Below, piece after piece: positions 1 to 9,132 of a stretch of 64,000 nt of DNA (the first letter of the stretch is position 1; the number at the start of each line of letters is the position of its first letter). Source of the DNA: Pseudomonas sp. GV071 (GTDB taxonomy: Bacteria > Pseudomonadota > Gammaproteobacteria > Pseudomonadales > Pseudomonadaceae); NCBI RefSeq assembly GCF_003050835.1, contig NZ_QAOJ01000002.1, forward strand, positions 186,001 through 250,000. Direction: 5' to 3'. The notes beneath the pieces were generated by a model, which saw nothing but the letters and a program-made list of their open reading frames with translations, was not told the DNA's origin and did not search any database. Both the position numbers and the translations under genes were made by a program.

Positions 1-93
1 CAACAAGTCAAACGCGCCTGAATGCCGCGTCAGTAGTTTCATTGCAGCCTGTTAGAATGACCGCACCGTTGACGACAAAGGGACAAGGTTACC

Positions 94-381
94 ATGCGTA
101 CACTTTCTAGCTTATTGCTCGCAGGCCTGCTCGCCGCTGGTGCAGTAAACGCCTATGCCGAAGATGAACCGGTGACGGGCGACCCCGACGTAACCATCCG
201 CCAGGACGGCGACAAGATGATCCAGGAATACCGACAGAACGGCTTTCTGTACGCCATCAAAATCACCCCAAAAAACGGCAAGCCGTACTTTCTGGTGCGT
301 GCCGATGGCAGCGATGGCAACTTCATTCGCTCCGACAATCCAGACATGCTGATTCCCGCCTGGGAAATCTTCAAATGGTAA
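94..381 (+). CDS. DUF2782-type small periplasmic protein
   Basis: This 95-residue protein begins with a clear Sec signal peptide: a basic start, a Leu/Ala core, and a likely signal peptidase I site after Ala-Tyr-Ala near residue 22. The mature part of about 73 residues is charged, has no cysteine and ends in Trp-Glu-Ile-Phe-Lys-Trp. It resembles the DUF2782 family, which in pseudomonads sits between polA and thrB; thrB follows here and polA would lie to the left of the window. A purine-rich GGGACAAGG precedes the ATG. The function is unknown; periplasmic location is inferred from the signal peptide. Confidence 0.85.
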   Translation: MRTLSSLLLAGLLAAGAVNAYAEDEPVTGDPDVTIRQDGDKMIQEYRQNGFLYAIKITPKNGKPYFLVRADGSDGNFIRSDNPDMLIPAWEIFKW

Positions 382-409
382 GCGGCGCTTAATTAATCGC
401 CGCTTTATT
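380..409 (+). terminator. Hairpin at the end of the DUF2782 gene
   Basis: An 8-base stem (AAGCGGCG pairing with CGCCGCTT) with an AT-rich loop is followed by TTTATT. The stem starts inside the stop codon. It could act as a weak intrinsic terminator or attenuator ahead of thrB, but the T run is short. Confidence 0.5.
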
Positions 410-440
410 GCGGCCTCTCCAGGCAGTTGGCAGGTTCCCG

Positions 441-1391
441 ATGTCGGTATTCACCCCCCTCACCCGTCCCGAGCTCGAAATGTTTCTTGCGCCCTACGGG
501 CTTGGCCGTCTGCGGGACTTTCAGGGCATCAGTGCCGGCAGCGAGAACAGCAACTTCTTTGTCAGCCTGGAGCAGGGCGAATTTGTCCTGACCCTGGTTG
601 AACGGGGCCCCATTCAAGACCTGCCGTTTTTCATCGAACTGTTGGACGTACTGCACGACGCCGGCCTGCCGGTGCCCTATGCCTTGCGCACCACCGACGG
701 TGAAGCGCTGCGCAGCCTGGCGGGCAAGCCGGCACTGCTGCAACCTCGACTGGCCGGCAAGCATGTGAGCCAGGCCAACGCCCACCATTGCAGTGAGGTG
801 GGCAAGCTGCTCGGACAACTACACGGCGCCACGCGCGGCCAGGTGCTGGAGCGCAAAACCGACCGCGGCCTGGACTGGATGCTCAGCGAAGGTGAACAGC
901 TGCTGAGCAAGCTGGAACCGTCCAACCAGACACTGTTGCGTGACTCACTGGCAGAAATCCAGGCTCAGCACGCGGCGATTCTCGCCCTGCCACGGGCCAA
1001 CCTGCACGCCGACCTGTTCCGCGACAACGCGCTGTTTGACGGTCCGCACCTGGCTGGCCTGATCGACTTCTATAACGCCTGCTCCGGGCCGATGCTGTAT
1101 GACGTCGCCATCGCTGTGAACGACTGGTGCTCAAGCGAAGACGGCACGCTCGACGCGCCGCGCGCCCGCGCACTGCTGGGCGCCTACGCCGCCTCGCGGC
1201 CGTTCACCCCGAGCGAAGCTGAGTTGTGGCCGGTGATGCTGCGGGTAGCCTGCGTGCGCTTCTGGATTTCGCGACTGATTGCTGCCGAGTCCTTCGCCGG
1301 GCAAGACGTACTTATCCACAACCCCGACGAGTTCCAGCGCCGCCTGGCGCAGCGACAGCACGTGCATCTGCCCCTGCCATTTGCGCTCTAA
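441..1391 (+). CDS. thrB: Homoserine kinase
   Basis: Homoserine kinase phosphorylates L-homoserine with ATP, the step before threonine synthase. The 316-residue protein is the aminoglycoside-phosphotransferase-like (type II) enzyme of pseudomonads, not the GHMP-fold ThrB of E. coli. The Brenner-like catalytic segment HADLFRDN lies near residue 190, and the metal-binding segment LIDFYNA follows about 20 residues later. The ATG at 441 was preferred over an upstream in-frame ATG at 408 because the protein then starts MSVFTPLT, as relatives do; the upstream stretch overlaps the hairpin region. It is convergent with znuA, leaving only 7 bases between the stops. Confidence 0.95.
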   Translation: MSVFTPLTRPELEMFLAPYGLGRLRDFQGISAGSENSNFFVSLEQGEFVLTLVERGPIQDLPFFIELLDVLHDAGLPVPYALRTTDGEALRSLAGKPALLQPRLAGKHVSQANAHHCSEVGKLLGQLHGATRGQVLERKTDRGLDWMLSEGEQLLSKLEPSNQTLLRDSLAEIQAQHAAILALPRANLHADLFRDNALFDGPHLAGLIDFYNACSGPMLYDVAIAVNDWCSSEDGTLDAPRARALLGAYAASRPFTPSEAELWPVMLRVACVRFWISRLIAAESFAGQDVLIHNPDEFQRRLAQRQHVHLPLPFAL

Positions 1392-1398
1392 CAGATAG

Positions 1399-2307
1399 TC
1401 AGAGCGCTTCCAGGCAACCAGCCAGATCGTTGCCCAGGGTTTCCAGCAATTGCTCGTAACCCTGGGCATTCACCGCAATCTCTTTCCCCCCCAGCGCATC
1501 AAGCTCAGCCAGACGTACCGGCAGACCGTCGCTCAAGGTGCTAACCAGACGCGGCCGCAAAGGCGGTTCGCTGAACACGCAAGTCGGGCCCGCCTGCTGC
1601 AGCCGCGCACGCATCGCCGCAACATGCTGGGCACCGGGCTGCACTTCGCTGGCAATGCTGAATACCCCGGCGTGTTGCAGACCGTAAGCCGCTTCGAAGT
1701 AATCGAACGCCTCGTGGAACACAAAGTACGGTTTGCCGGCGATACCGGCGACGCGCTGCTTGAGGCGCGCATCTAGCGCCGTCAGCCGCTCACTGAATGC
1801 TTTCAGGTTGGCCTGATAACGAGCGGCGTTCGCCGGATCGGCAGCCGCCAGGTCCGCCGCCATGCGCTCGGCAATCACCCGTGCATTGGCGGGAAGCAGC
1901 CACAGGTGCGCATCCAGGCTACCGGGCTGGTGATCGTGGTCATGCTCATCGTGATCGCTGTCGGCGTGCGCCTCACCCTCGCCGAAATGACGCAGGCTCA
2001 GCCCCGGCAGGTCCTGCACGGCAACGCTCGGCAGGCTGCGGCTTTTCAACACGCGAGGGATAAAACTCTCCATGTCCGGGCCGATCCAGTACAGCAGCTC
2101 AACCTCGGTGACCCGCCGCACATCGGAGGGGCGCAAGGCATAGTTGTGCGGCGACGCGCCGGGCGGCAGCAGCACTTCTGGCGTGCCGACACCGTCCTGC
2201 ACGGCGGCAGCAATCAACTGCAGCGGCTTGATGCTGGTAAGCACGCGGACATCCGCCTGGGCAGCAGCGGAAAAAATCAGCAGAAAGATCACAAGGAAAC
2301 GCGACAC
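1399..2307 (-). CDS. znuA: Zinc ABC transporter, periplasmic zinc-binding protein
   Basis: ZnuA is the high-affinity periplasmic zinc receptor that hands Zn to ZnuBC. With the GTG start at 2307 the protein has 302 residues and a compact signal peptide ending Ala-Gln-Ala. A GGAGAG ribosome site lies about ten bases upstream. Longer in-frame starts (ATG at 2355 and further up) would run through the Zur operator and into zur, so they were rejected. Zn ligands are visible as the His of SPHNY (about 54) and DAHLW (about 134) and a later FHEAF. Between the first two lies the histidine/aspartate-rich flexible loop (about 114-126) typical of ZnuA. It is divergent from zur-znuC-znuB. Confidence 0.94.
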   Translation of the reverse strand: MSRFLVIFLLIFSAAAQADVRVLTSIKPLQLIAAAVQDGVGTPEVLLPPGASPHNYALRPSDVRRVTEVELLYWIGPDMESFIPRVLKSRSLPSVAVQDLPGLSLRHFGEGEAHADSDHDEHDHDHQPGSLDAHLWLLPANARVIAERMAADLAAADPANAARYQANLKAFSERLTALDARLKQRVAGIAGKPYFVFHEAFDYFEAAYGLQHAGVFSIASEVQPGAQHVAAMRARLQQAGPTCVFSEPPLRPRLVSTLSDGLPVRLAELDALGGKEIAVNAQGYEQLLETLGNDLAGCLEAL

Positions 2308-2331
2308 GGGAGCACACTCTCCGGCAAAAGG

Positions 2332-2344
2332 GTTATAGAATAAC
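2332..2344. promoter_or_regulatory. Zur operator between znuA and zur
   Basis: GTTATAGAATAAC is a perfect 5-3-5 inverted repeat, very close to the gammaproteobacterial Zur core GTTATA-N-TATAAC. It lies in the 63-base gap between the GTG of znuA and the ATG of zur, so one site could repress both directions when zinc is plentiful. Binding is inferred from the motif and position. Confidence 0.8.
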
Positions 2345-2370
2345 GTCTCTTTCATCAGCCGTCGCCGCCC

Positions 2371-2852
2371 ATGATTCTCACACCTCTGGCTTCTCGCCCC
2401 CACGACCACTCCCATTGCGTGCACAACGCGCTGTCCGAAGCCGACGCTATTTGCGAACGGGCCGGCCTGCGCCTGACCGCCCTGCGCCGTCGGGTGCTGG
2501 AGCTGGTCTGGCAAAGCCACAAGCCGCTGGGCGCCTATGACATTCTCGGCGTACTGACCGAACAGGACGGCCGCCGCGCGGCGCCTCCAACCGTGTACCG
2601 CGCGCTGGATTTCCTCCTGGAAAACGGCCTGGTGCACCGCATCGCCTCGCTCAACGCCTTCGTCGGCTGCAACCATCCTGCGCACGCGCACCAGGGTCAG
2701 TTCCTGATCTGCCGCACCTGCAATGCGGCGATCGAACTGTCCAACGAAACCATCAGCCAGAGCATCGTTGCGGGCGCCAGTGATGTCGGCTTCACCGTGG
2801 AAAGCCAGACCGTGGAAGTGGTTGGCGTCTGCTCCGGCTGCCAGAAAAGCGC

Positions 2853-2856
<4 letters not shown>
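2371..2856 (+). CDS. zur: Zinc uptake regulator, Fur family
   Basis: Zur is a Zn-responsive repressor of the Fur family. The 161-residue protein has an N-terminal winged helix (about 20-90, with TVYRALDFL as the recognition region) and a C-terminal dimer/metal domain. Two CxxC pairs, C114/C117 and C154/C157, would hold the structural zinc; C100 with nearby His residues probably forms the sensing site. The N-terminus is unusually His-rich (HDHSHCVH). Its stop overlaps the ATG of znuC (ATGA), so zur, znuC and znuB are probably one transcript. The palindrome at 2332-2344 suggests autoregulation. Confidence 0.93.
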
Positions 2857-3654
<798 letters not shown>

Positions 3655-3662
<8 letters not shown>

Positions 3663-4443
3663 TTTTCTCGTAAACGCCTTGCTCGCCGGCCTCGCGCTGG
3701 CACTGGTGGCCGGGCCGCTCGGCTCGTTCGTGGTGTGGCGGCGCATGGCCTATTTTGGCGACACCTTATCTCACGCCGCACTGTTGGGCGTGGCCCTGGG
3801 CTTTTTGCTCGATGTCAGCCCCACCGTGGCGGTAACCGTCGGCTGCGTGCTGCTCGCCGTGCTGTTGCTGACGTTGCAGCAACGTCAGCCACTGGCCTCG
3901 GACACCTTGTTGGGCATTCTGGCGCCGACCACCTTGTCGCTCGGCCTGGTGGTGCTGAGTTTTATGCACGACGTGCGCATCGACCTGATGGGTTACCTGT
4001 TCGGCGACCTGCTGGCCGTCAGCACCGGCGACCTGGCCTGGATTCTCGGCGGCAGCGCCTTGGTATTGGTAGCACTGGCCCTGCTATGGCGGCCGCTGCT
4101 GGCGGTCACCGTGCATGAAGAGCTGGCCAAGGTCGAGGGCCTGCCGGTGGCCAGCCTGCGCCTGGCGCTGATGCTGCTGATAGCAGTGGTGATTGCCGTG
4201 GCGATGAAGATCGTCGGCGTACTGCTGATCACCTCACTGCTGATCATTCCGGCCGCTGCCGCGCAGCGCCATTCGCGCACGCCGGAGCAGATGGCTGGCG
4301 GCGCCAGCGTGTTGGGACTGGTGGCGGTGTGCGCCGGCTTGGCCATGTCCTGGTTCAAGGACACCCCGGCCGGCCCCTCCATTGTGGTCAGCGCCGCGGC
4401 GCTGTTCCTGCTCAGTTTTGCCCTGCCACGCCGGCTGGCCTGA
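3655..4443 (+). CDS. znuB: Zinc ABC transporter, membrane permease
   Basis: ZnuB is the integral-membrane subunit of the zinc importer (ABC-3 family). The 262-residue protein has seven to nine hydrophobic stretches and the family motifs [17 protein letters not shown] near the N-terminus and [19 protein letters not shown] near the C-terminus. The ATG at 3655 lies inside the last codons of znuC. In-frame ATGs further up belong to the znuC coding region and would add a non-hydrophobic leader. It is the last gene of zur-znuC-znuB. Confidence 0.95.
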
Positions 4444-4524
4444 ACACGCCATATCGGCGAGGTTTGGTGCCGCCCGCGCGGCGGTGTAAACTCGCCGGTT
4501 TTGCGCTACCCGAGACTTGCATAG

Positions 4525-5385
4525 ATGAAGCAGTTCGCCTCCCGTTACCTACCCGTTATGGCGATTTCTCTGCTGTTAGCCGCATGCCAGAGCACGCCGA
4601 AAGTGGCCAACCTGCCCACTGACGAGCTGATCACGGCGTTTCGCCAGGTTGAGCAGAGCCTGAACGCCGGCCAACTCAGCAGCGCCGAAAGCCAATTGGC
4701 CGCCATCGCCCCGCGTGCCCAGGGGGACACCCGCGTGGAGCAATACCAGCGGCAACTGGCCGACGCCTACCTGCAACAAGGTCAAAGCGCCCTGCAGCAA
4801 GGCGACTTGGACACCGCCACCAAAGCCCTGAGCCACGCCCGCAGCCTGATGCCACAAGCCCCGGCGCTGACCAATGGCCTGGATAGCTCGATCGCCCAGG
4901 CGCGCGCCGCCGAACTCAACGCCGCCGACCAGGCCCGCGCCCGCGCTGCCGCCCAATTGGCTGCCAAGGATGCCGCAGAAAAAACCGAGCTGGCCCGCCA
5001 GCAACGCCTGGCCGCCGAACGCCAGAACAAGGCCAGCCAGGAGATTACCGCCGTCGCCCCGGTTACGCCGGTCGAGGCACCCGCCAAGCCCAGCGCCCGC
5101 GTGATCAACCCGGCTGCCAGCAGCAGCGCGATCCCGATGCCGATGCTCGACAATCAGGACAACGAACGCCTGCGCAGCCTGCTCGACGCTGTCGCCGTGG
5201 ATGTCGTGACTTTTGACTGCGATGTGCGCATCGAAGTACGCCAGAACAAGGACTACCCCTGGGTCGCCTCGTTGTTGCTGGCGCGTATCAAGCGCCTGGA
5301 CCCCAGCTACAGCCCGCGCCTGTCCCAAGCCCTCAAGCTGGAACAAGTGCCGCGCCTGTTGCTGACCCCGCAGGCCAAGGGCTAA
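4525..5385 (+). CDS. Predicted lipoprotein with Ala/Gln-rich helical region
   Basis: The 286-residue protein has a lipoprotein signal with lipobox LLAAC, giving a mature Cys near residue 21. Residues about 35-120 read as tetratricopeptide-like helices (SLNAGQLSSAESQLAAI, GQSALQQGDLDTATKAL). They are followed by a strongly helical Ala/Arg/Gln segment (about 125-180), a Pro/Ala linker and a compact C-terminal domain (about 205-286) with CDVRIEVRQNKDYPW. Relatives sit between znuB and metN in pseudomonads, and I know of no assigned role. Outer-membrane anchoring is probable because Asp does not follow the lipidated Cys. It lies alone on the + strand with 81 bases after znuB. Confidence 0.8.
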   Translation: MKQFASRYLPVMAISLLLAACQSTPKVANLPTDELITAFRQVEQSLNAGQLSSAESQLAAIAPRAQGDTRVEQYQRQLADAYLQQGQSALQQGDLDTATKALSHARSLMPQAPALTNGLDSSIAQARAAELNAADQARARAAAQLAAKDAAEKTELARQQRLAAERQNKASQEITAVAPVTPVEAPAKPSARVINPAASSSAIPMPMLDNQDNERLRSLLDAVAVDVVTFDCDVRIEVRQNKDYPWVASLLLARIKRLDPSYSPRLSQALKLEQVPRLLLTPQAKG

Positions 5386-5600
5386 GCCCGGCTGATTGAA
5401 CGGCCAACTGCCTGGCCTGCACACCCGTAAGCCAGGCAACCGGCACACCACCTTCTAGACTGTGGCAACGGCCTCACTCTCTTAGAGCTGAAAGCTATAA
5501 CCATAGGATTACAAAGATTTTTACGGTCTATAAGGCGCCAGTTAGACTAGCGCTCCTTTATGCCTATCCGGCAGACCGCCAAACCCAAAAGGTTTAACGA

Positions 5601-6608
5601 GTGATCGACTTTCATCACGTCCACAAGGCGTACCGCGTCAATGGCCGCGACATCGCCGCCCTGCAACCGACCGGCCTGTCCATCGCCAGCGGCGAAGTAT
5701 TTGGCATCATTGGTCATTCCGGCGCCGGCAAAAGCACCCTGCTGCGCCTGATCAACCGCCTGGAAGAACCGTCTGGCGGGCGCATCGACGTCGACGGCGA
5801 AGACGTCACCGGCCTCGACGCCAACGGCCTACGCCGTTTCCGCCAACAAGTCGGGATGATCTTTCAGCACTTCAATCTGCTCTCATCGAAAACCGTCGCT
5901 GACAACATCGCCCTGCCGCTCAAGCTTGCTGGCGAGCTGTCTGCCAGCGCCATTAATCAGCGCGTCAGCGAACTCCTCGAACGCGTCGGCCTCAGCGACC
6001 ACGCCAAGAAGTTTCCGGCGCAGCTGTCCGGCGGCCAGAAACAGCGCGTCGGCATCGCCCGCGCCTTGGCCACCCAGCCAAAAATTCTGCTCTGTGACGA
6101 AGCCACCAGCGCCCTCGACCCGCAGACCACCGCCTCGGTCCTCGACCTGCTTGCGCAGATCAACCGCGAACTGAACCTGACCATCGTGCTGATCACCCAT
6201 GAAATGGATGTGATCCGCCGTGTCTGCGACCGCGTGGCGGTGATGGATGCCGGCGTTATCGTCGAGCACGGGCCAGTCACAGAAGTGTTTCTGCACCCCA
6301 AGCACCCGACTACCAAACGTTTCGTGATGGAAGCCGAACAGATCAATGAAGACGAGCAACGCGACGACTTCGCACACGTCAGCGGCCGCATCGTGCGCCT
6401 GACGTTCCAGGGTGAGGCTACTTATGCTCCGCTGCTCGGCGTGGTCGCGCGGGAAACCGGCGTCGACTACAGCATCCTTGCCGGGCGCATCGACCACATC
6501 AAGGACACCCCTTACGGCCAGCTCACCCTGGCGTTGACCGGTGGCGACATTGAGGCCGCCCTGGCGCGCTTCGGCGCCAGCGACGTGCACCTGGAGGTCC
6601 TGCGCTAA
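5601..6608 (+). CDS. metN: Methionine ABC transporter, ATP-binding protein
   Basis: MetN powers uptake of D/L-methionine with MetI and MetQ. The 335-residue protein has Walker [10 protein letters not shown] (about 39-47), signature [14 protein letters not shown], Walker [13 protein letters not shown] and a C-terminal NIL (ACT-like) domain from about 265. In MetN that domain binds methionine and inhibits transport. The start codon is GTG, after the leader AAAAGGTTTAACGA. The 215 bases upstream hold no gene. MetN and metI overlap by one base (TAATG). Confidence 0.95.
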   Translation: MIDFHHVHKAYRVNGRDIAALQPTGLSIASGEVFGIIGHSGAGKSTLLRLINRLEEPSGGRIDVDGEDVTGLDANGLRRFRQQVGMIFQHFNLLSSKTVADNIALPLKLAGELSASAINQRVSELLERVGLSDHAKKFPAQLSGGQKQRVGIARALATQPKILLCDEATSALDPQTTASVLDLLAQINRELNLTIVLITHEMDVIRRVCDRVAVMDAGVIVEHGPVTEVFLHPKHPTTKRFVMEAEQINEDEQRDDFAHVSGRIVRLTFQGEATYAPLLGVVARETGVDYSILAGRIDHIKDTPYGQLTLALTGGDIEAALARFGASDVHLEVLR

Positions 6609-7273
6609 TGGAAGCCTTACTCCCCAATGTTGACTGGGTGGAAATCTGGCAAGCCAGCCTCGACACCCTGAGCATGCTCGGCGGCTCGCTGCTGTTTACC
6701 ACCATCCTCGGCCTGCCCCTGGGCGTGCTGCTGTTTTTGACCAGCCCACGGCAGATGTTCGAACAGAAGGGCTTTTATGCCTTGCTGTCGCTGGTGGTCA
6801 ACGTGCTGCGCTCGGTGCCGTTCGTGATTTTGTTGATCGTGATGATCCCGCTGACCGTGCTGATCACCGGCACCTCGCTCGGCGTCGCCGGCGCCATTCC
6901 ACCGCTGGTGGTGGGCGCTACCCCATTCTTCGCGCGCCTGGTGGAAACCGCGCTGCGCGAAGTCGACCGCGGCATTATCGAAGCCACCCAGGCCATGGGC
7001 GCGACGACACGGCAAATCGTCGTCAACGCCCTGCTTCCTGAAGCGCTGCCGGGCATTGTCGCGGCGATCACCGTGACCGCGATTACCCTGGTCTCCTACA
7101 CCGCTATGTCCGGCCTGATTGGCGGCGGCGGCCTGGGCGACCTGGCAGTACGTTACGGCTATCAGCGCTACCAGCCGGATGTGATGGTGGTGACCGTCAT
7201 CCTCCTGCTGGTGCTGGTGCAAGTACTGCAAACCGTCGGCGACAAGCTGGTGGTGCACTTTTCAAGAAAGTAA
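6608..7273 (+). CDS. metI: Methionine ABC transporter, permease
   Basis: MetI forms the membrane channel of the methionine importer as a homodimer. The 221-residue length is usual for the family, with five hydrophobic segments. The coupling region EATQAMGATTRQIVVNALLPEALPG (split here as EATQAMGATTRQIV and NALLPEALPG) is the EAA loop that contacts MetN. Its start overlaps the metN stop. A 63-base gap separates it from metQ. Confidence 0.95.
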   Translation: MEALLPNVDWVEIWQASLDTLSMLGGSLLFTTILGLPLGVLLFLTSPRQMFEQKGFYALLSLVVNVLRSVPFVILLIVMIPLTVLITGTSLGVAGAIPPLVVGATPFFARLVETALREVDRGIIEATQAMGATTRQIVVNALLPEALPGIVAAITVTAITLVSYTAMSGLIGGGGLGDLAVRYGYQRYQPDVMVVTVILLLVLVQVLQTVGDKLVVHFSRK

Positions 7274-7336
7274 CAAGGCTACCTAAACGAGTGCGGCCAC
7301 CAGCCGCCAACACTGCATCCCACAAGGAACCCAGAG

Positions 7337-8107
7337 ATGAAAAAACTGCTCGCTGCCCTGGCCGCCGTCGCGGCCTTCTCCGCCCACGCGGAAACCCTGA
7401 CCGTCGCCGCTTCCGCCGTACCGCACGCCGAAATCCTCGAGTTCATCAAGCCGACCCTGGCCAAAGAAGGAGTGGACCTGCAGGTAAAAGTGTTCACCGA
7501 CTACGTGCAACCGAACGTACAAGTCGCTGAGAAACGTCTGGACGCCAACTTCTTCCAGCACCAGCCCTACCTTGATGAGTTCAACAAGAGCCGCGGCACC
7601 CAGCTGGTCAGCATTGTTGGCGTACACGTAGAACCCTTCGGCGCCTACTCGAGCAAATACAAGAAGCTCGACGAGCTGCCACAAGGCGCCACCGTGGTTA
7701 TCCCTAACGACGCCACCAACGGCGGCCGTGCCCTGCTGCTGCTGGACAAAGCCGGCTTGATCAAGCTGAAGGACAAACACAACATCCTGGCCACCAGCAA
7801 AGACATCGCCGAGAATCCGAAAGGCCTGAAGTTCCGCGAGCTGGAAGCTGCCACCCTGCCGCGCGTACTGAGCCAAGTCGACCTGGCGCTGATCAACACC
7901 AACTACGCCCTGGAAGCCAAACTGGACCCGAAAAAGGACGCCCTGGTTATCGAAGGCAGCGACTCGCCGTACGTGAACAACCTGGTAGCGCGCGCCGACA
8001 ACAAAGACTCCGCCGCCATCCAGAAACTGGCCAAGGCTCTGACTACTCCAGAAGTGAAGAAATTCATCGAAGAGAAGTACAAGGGCGCCATCGTCCCCGC
8101 GTTCTGA
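7337..8107 (+). CDS. metQ: Methionine ABC transporter, substrate-binding protein
   Basis: This is a NlpA/MetQ-family receptor for methionine, 256 residues long. It has a standard signal peptide ending Ala-His-Ala near residue 19 and no lipobox cysteine, so it should be soluble in the periplasm, whereas E. coli MetQ is a lipoprotein. Family hallmarks are DYVQPNVQVAEKRLDANFFQHQPYLDEF (shown by its parts DYVQPN and NFFQHQPYLDEF) and VVIPNDATNGGRALLLL. An AAGGAACCCAGAG leader precedes the ATG. It closes the metNIQ operon ahead of a strong terminator. Confidence 0.94.
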   Translation: MKKLLAALAAVAAFSAHAETLTVAASAVPHAEILEFIKPTLAKEGVDLQVKVFTDYVQPNVQVAEKRLDANFFQHQPYLDEFNKSRGTQLVSIVGVHVEPFGAYSSKYKKLDELPQGATVVIPNDATNGGRALLLLDKAGLIKLKDKHNILATSKDIAENPKGLKFRELEAATLPRVLSQVDLALINTNYALEAKLDPKKDALVIEGSDSPYVNNLVARADNKDSAAIQKLAKALTTPEVKKFIEEKYKGAIVPAF

Positions 8108-8126
8108 TTTGCAGACTGCTGGAAAC

Positions 8127-8155
8127 AAAAGCCCGCTCAATGAGCGGGCTTTTTT
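8127..8155 (+). terminator. Intrinsic terminator after metNIQ
   Basis: AAAGCCCGCTCA pairs with TGAGCGGGCTTT almost without a loop, and TTTTTT follows. It lies 20 bases after the metQ stop. Confidence 0.9.
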
Positions 8156-8168
8156 GTGGGCCAAAAAC

Positions 8169-8243
8169 ATCGCGGCTAAAGCCGCTCCTACAGTTAACGC
8201 AATCCGTAGGAGCGGGCCGGTCAGGCACTCCGATCAGCCGCGA
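8169..8243. repeat. REP-type palindromic repeat pair
   Basis: ATCGCGGCTAAAGCCGCTCCTAC is met in inverse by GTAGGAGCGGGCC...AGCCGCGA. The CGCGGCT/CTCCTAC words recur in the repeats at 41219 and 44214. The right half carries about 15 extra bases in the loop region. It is non-coding and lies between the metQ terminator and the rpmG terminator, at a likely synteny joint. Confidence 0.8.
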
Positions 8244-8301
8244 AGCCTTTGATTTTGCGATTTCAACGCAGCAATGCCGACGCGCAGCCGATCGCTAGGC
8301 G

Positions 8302-8329
8302 AAAAAAAACCCCGCACAAAGGCGGGGTT
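8302..8329 (-). terminator. Intrinsic terminator after rpmB-rpmG
   Basis: Read on the minus strand, AACCCCGC and GCGGGGTT form an 8-base stem with a short loop, followed by a run of eight T. It is 20 bases past the rpmG stop. Confidence 0.9.
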
Positions 8330-8349
8330 CTTTTTGAAGCTAAAACCAA

Positions 8350-8505
8350 TTACTTGATTTTGGCTTCTTTGTAGATCACGTGCTGGCGAACAACTGGATC
8401 GAATTTTTTGATTTCGATTTTGTCCGGGGTAGTACGTTTGTTCTTGTCGGTGGTGTAGAAGTGGCCAGTACCGGCGCTCGACACCAAACGGATCAATTCA
8501 CGCAT
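8350..8505 (-). CDS. rpmG: 50S ribosomal protein L33
   Basis: The translation is a 51-residue basic protein starting [19 protein letters not shown] and ending YKEAKIK, a clear L33. It lacks the zinc-binding CxxC pairs, so it is the C-minus form. A TAAGGAGCTAAATC leader (minus strand) gives a good ribosome site. It lies 11 bases after rpmB, the usual rpmB-rpmG pair. Confidence 0.97.
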   Translation of the reverse strand: MRELIRLVSSAGTGHFYTTDKNKRTTPDKIEIKKFDPVVRQHVIYKEAKIK

Positions 8506-8516
8506 GATTTAGCTCC

Positions 8517-8753
8517 TTAAACCTTTTCGCCACGGCTGCGGATTTCGGCCAGCACGACATCAATGCCACGCTTGTCGATGATACGCATGCCTTTGGCAGT
8601 TACGCGCAGACGCACGAAACGCTTCTCCGACTCAACCCAGAAGCGGTGATGCTGCAGGTTCGGCAGGAAACGGCGACGGGTTTTGTTGTTAGCGTGGGAA
8701 ATGTTATTCCCGGTTACCGGACCCTTACCGGTAACTTGACAGACTCTCGACAT
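8517..8753 (-). CDS. rpmB: 50S ribosomal protein L28
   Basis: The 78-residue L28 begins [17 protein letters not shown] and ends RSRGEKV, full length for the family. Only one cysteine remains in the N-terminal region, so the zinc-ribbon version is not present. It is first gene of the rpmB-rpmG operon; a candidate sigma70 promoter lies about 150 bases upstream. Confidence 0.97.
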   Translation of the reverse strand: MSRVCQVTGKGPVTGNNISHANNKTRRRFLPNLQHHRFWVESEKRFVRLRVTAKGMRIIDKRGIDVVLAEIRSRGEKV

Positions 8754-9132
8754 ACATCAGCCCTCTAAAACCACATGCCCAACCCGGCATGGGTTGGCCG
8801 CTTAAACTCAAAGTCATTTGGCGCTCTGCGCCGCGTTTCTTCAGGGTCTTACCGGCCACACCTACAAGCGAAGGAACCGGGCCCCTAGAAAAGAGCGCTG
8901 CTTTATACCAGAAAGCCCCCGGAGCAACAAGAATAACTACAGTCTGCCGGCCAAACGGGGGCGAGCATTCTACCTGCAACCGCTTGATCTTGCGCTATCA
9001 GCTGAATAACCACTCGTCAGCCCGAGCCGATTGTCCTGCTGGGCCCCATGGTCTAGGGTAGGCCCTTTGCGATCTTCCCGGGCCTGCGGATGGGCCGTCG
9101 ACTCGCTTCGGCGAGCACTCAAGGAGTCTTCT
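8754..9132. other. Intergenic region between rpmB and the peptide-binding-protein gene
   Basis: This 379-base gap holds no convincing gene; the short frames in it lack family features. It carries the rpmB promoter on the minus strand (8902-8930). Near its right end a CTCGC-TTCG-GCGAG tetraloop hairpin (9102-9115) stands just before the AAGGAG ribosome site of the next gene. Confidence 0.7.
8902..8930 (-). promoter_or_regulatory. Candidate sigma70 promoter for rpmB-rpmG
   Basis: On the minus strand TTGTTG (8930-8925) and TATAAA (8907-8902) are separated by exactly 17 bases. A start near 8895 would give a leader of about 140 bases before rpmB. Confidence 0.6.

Noticed and set aside
5386..5600. 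A methionine-responsive riboswitch ahead of metN
   Set aside because: The 215-base leader has no clear SAM-riboswitch core, and these switches are not typical for metN in Pseudomonas.
8789..9061. A 90-codon + strand frame between rpmB and the peptide-binding-protein gene
   Set aside because: It crosses the rpmB promoter antisense and has no recognisable domain.
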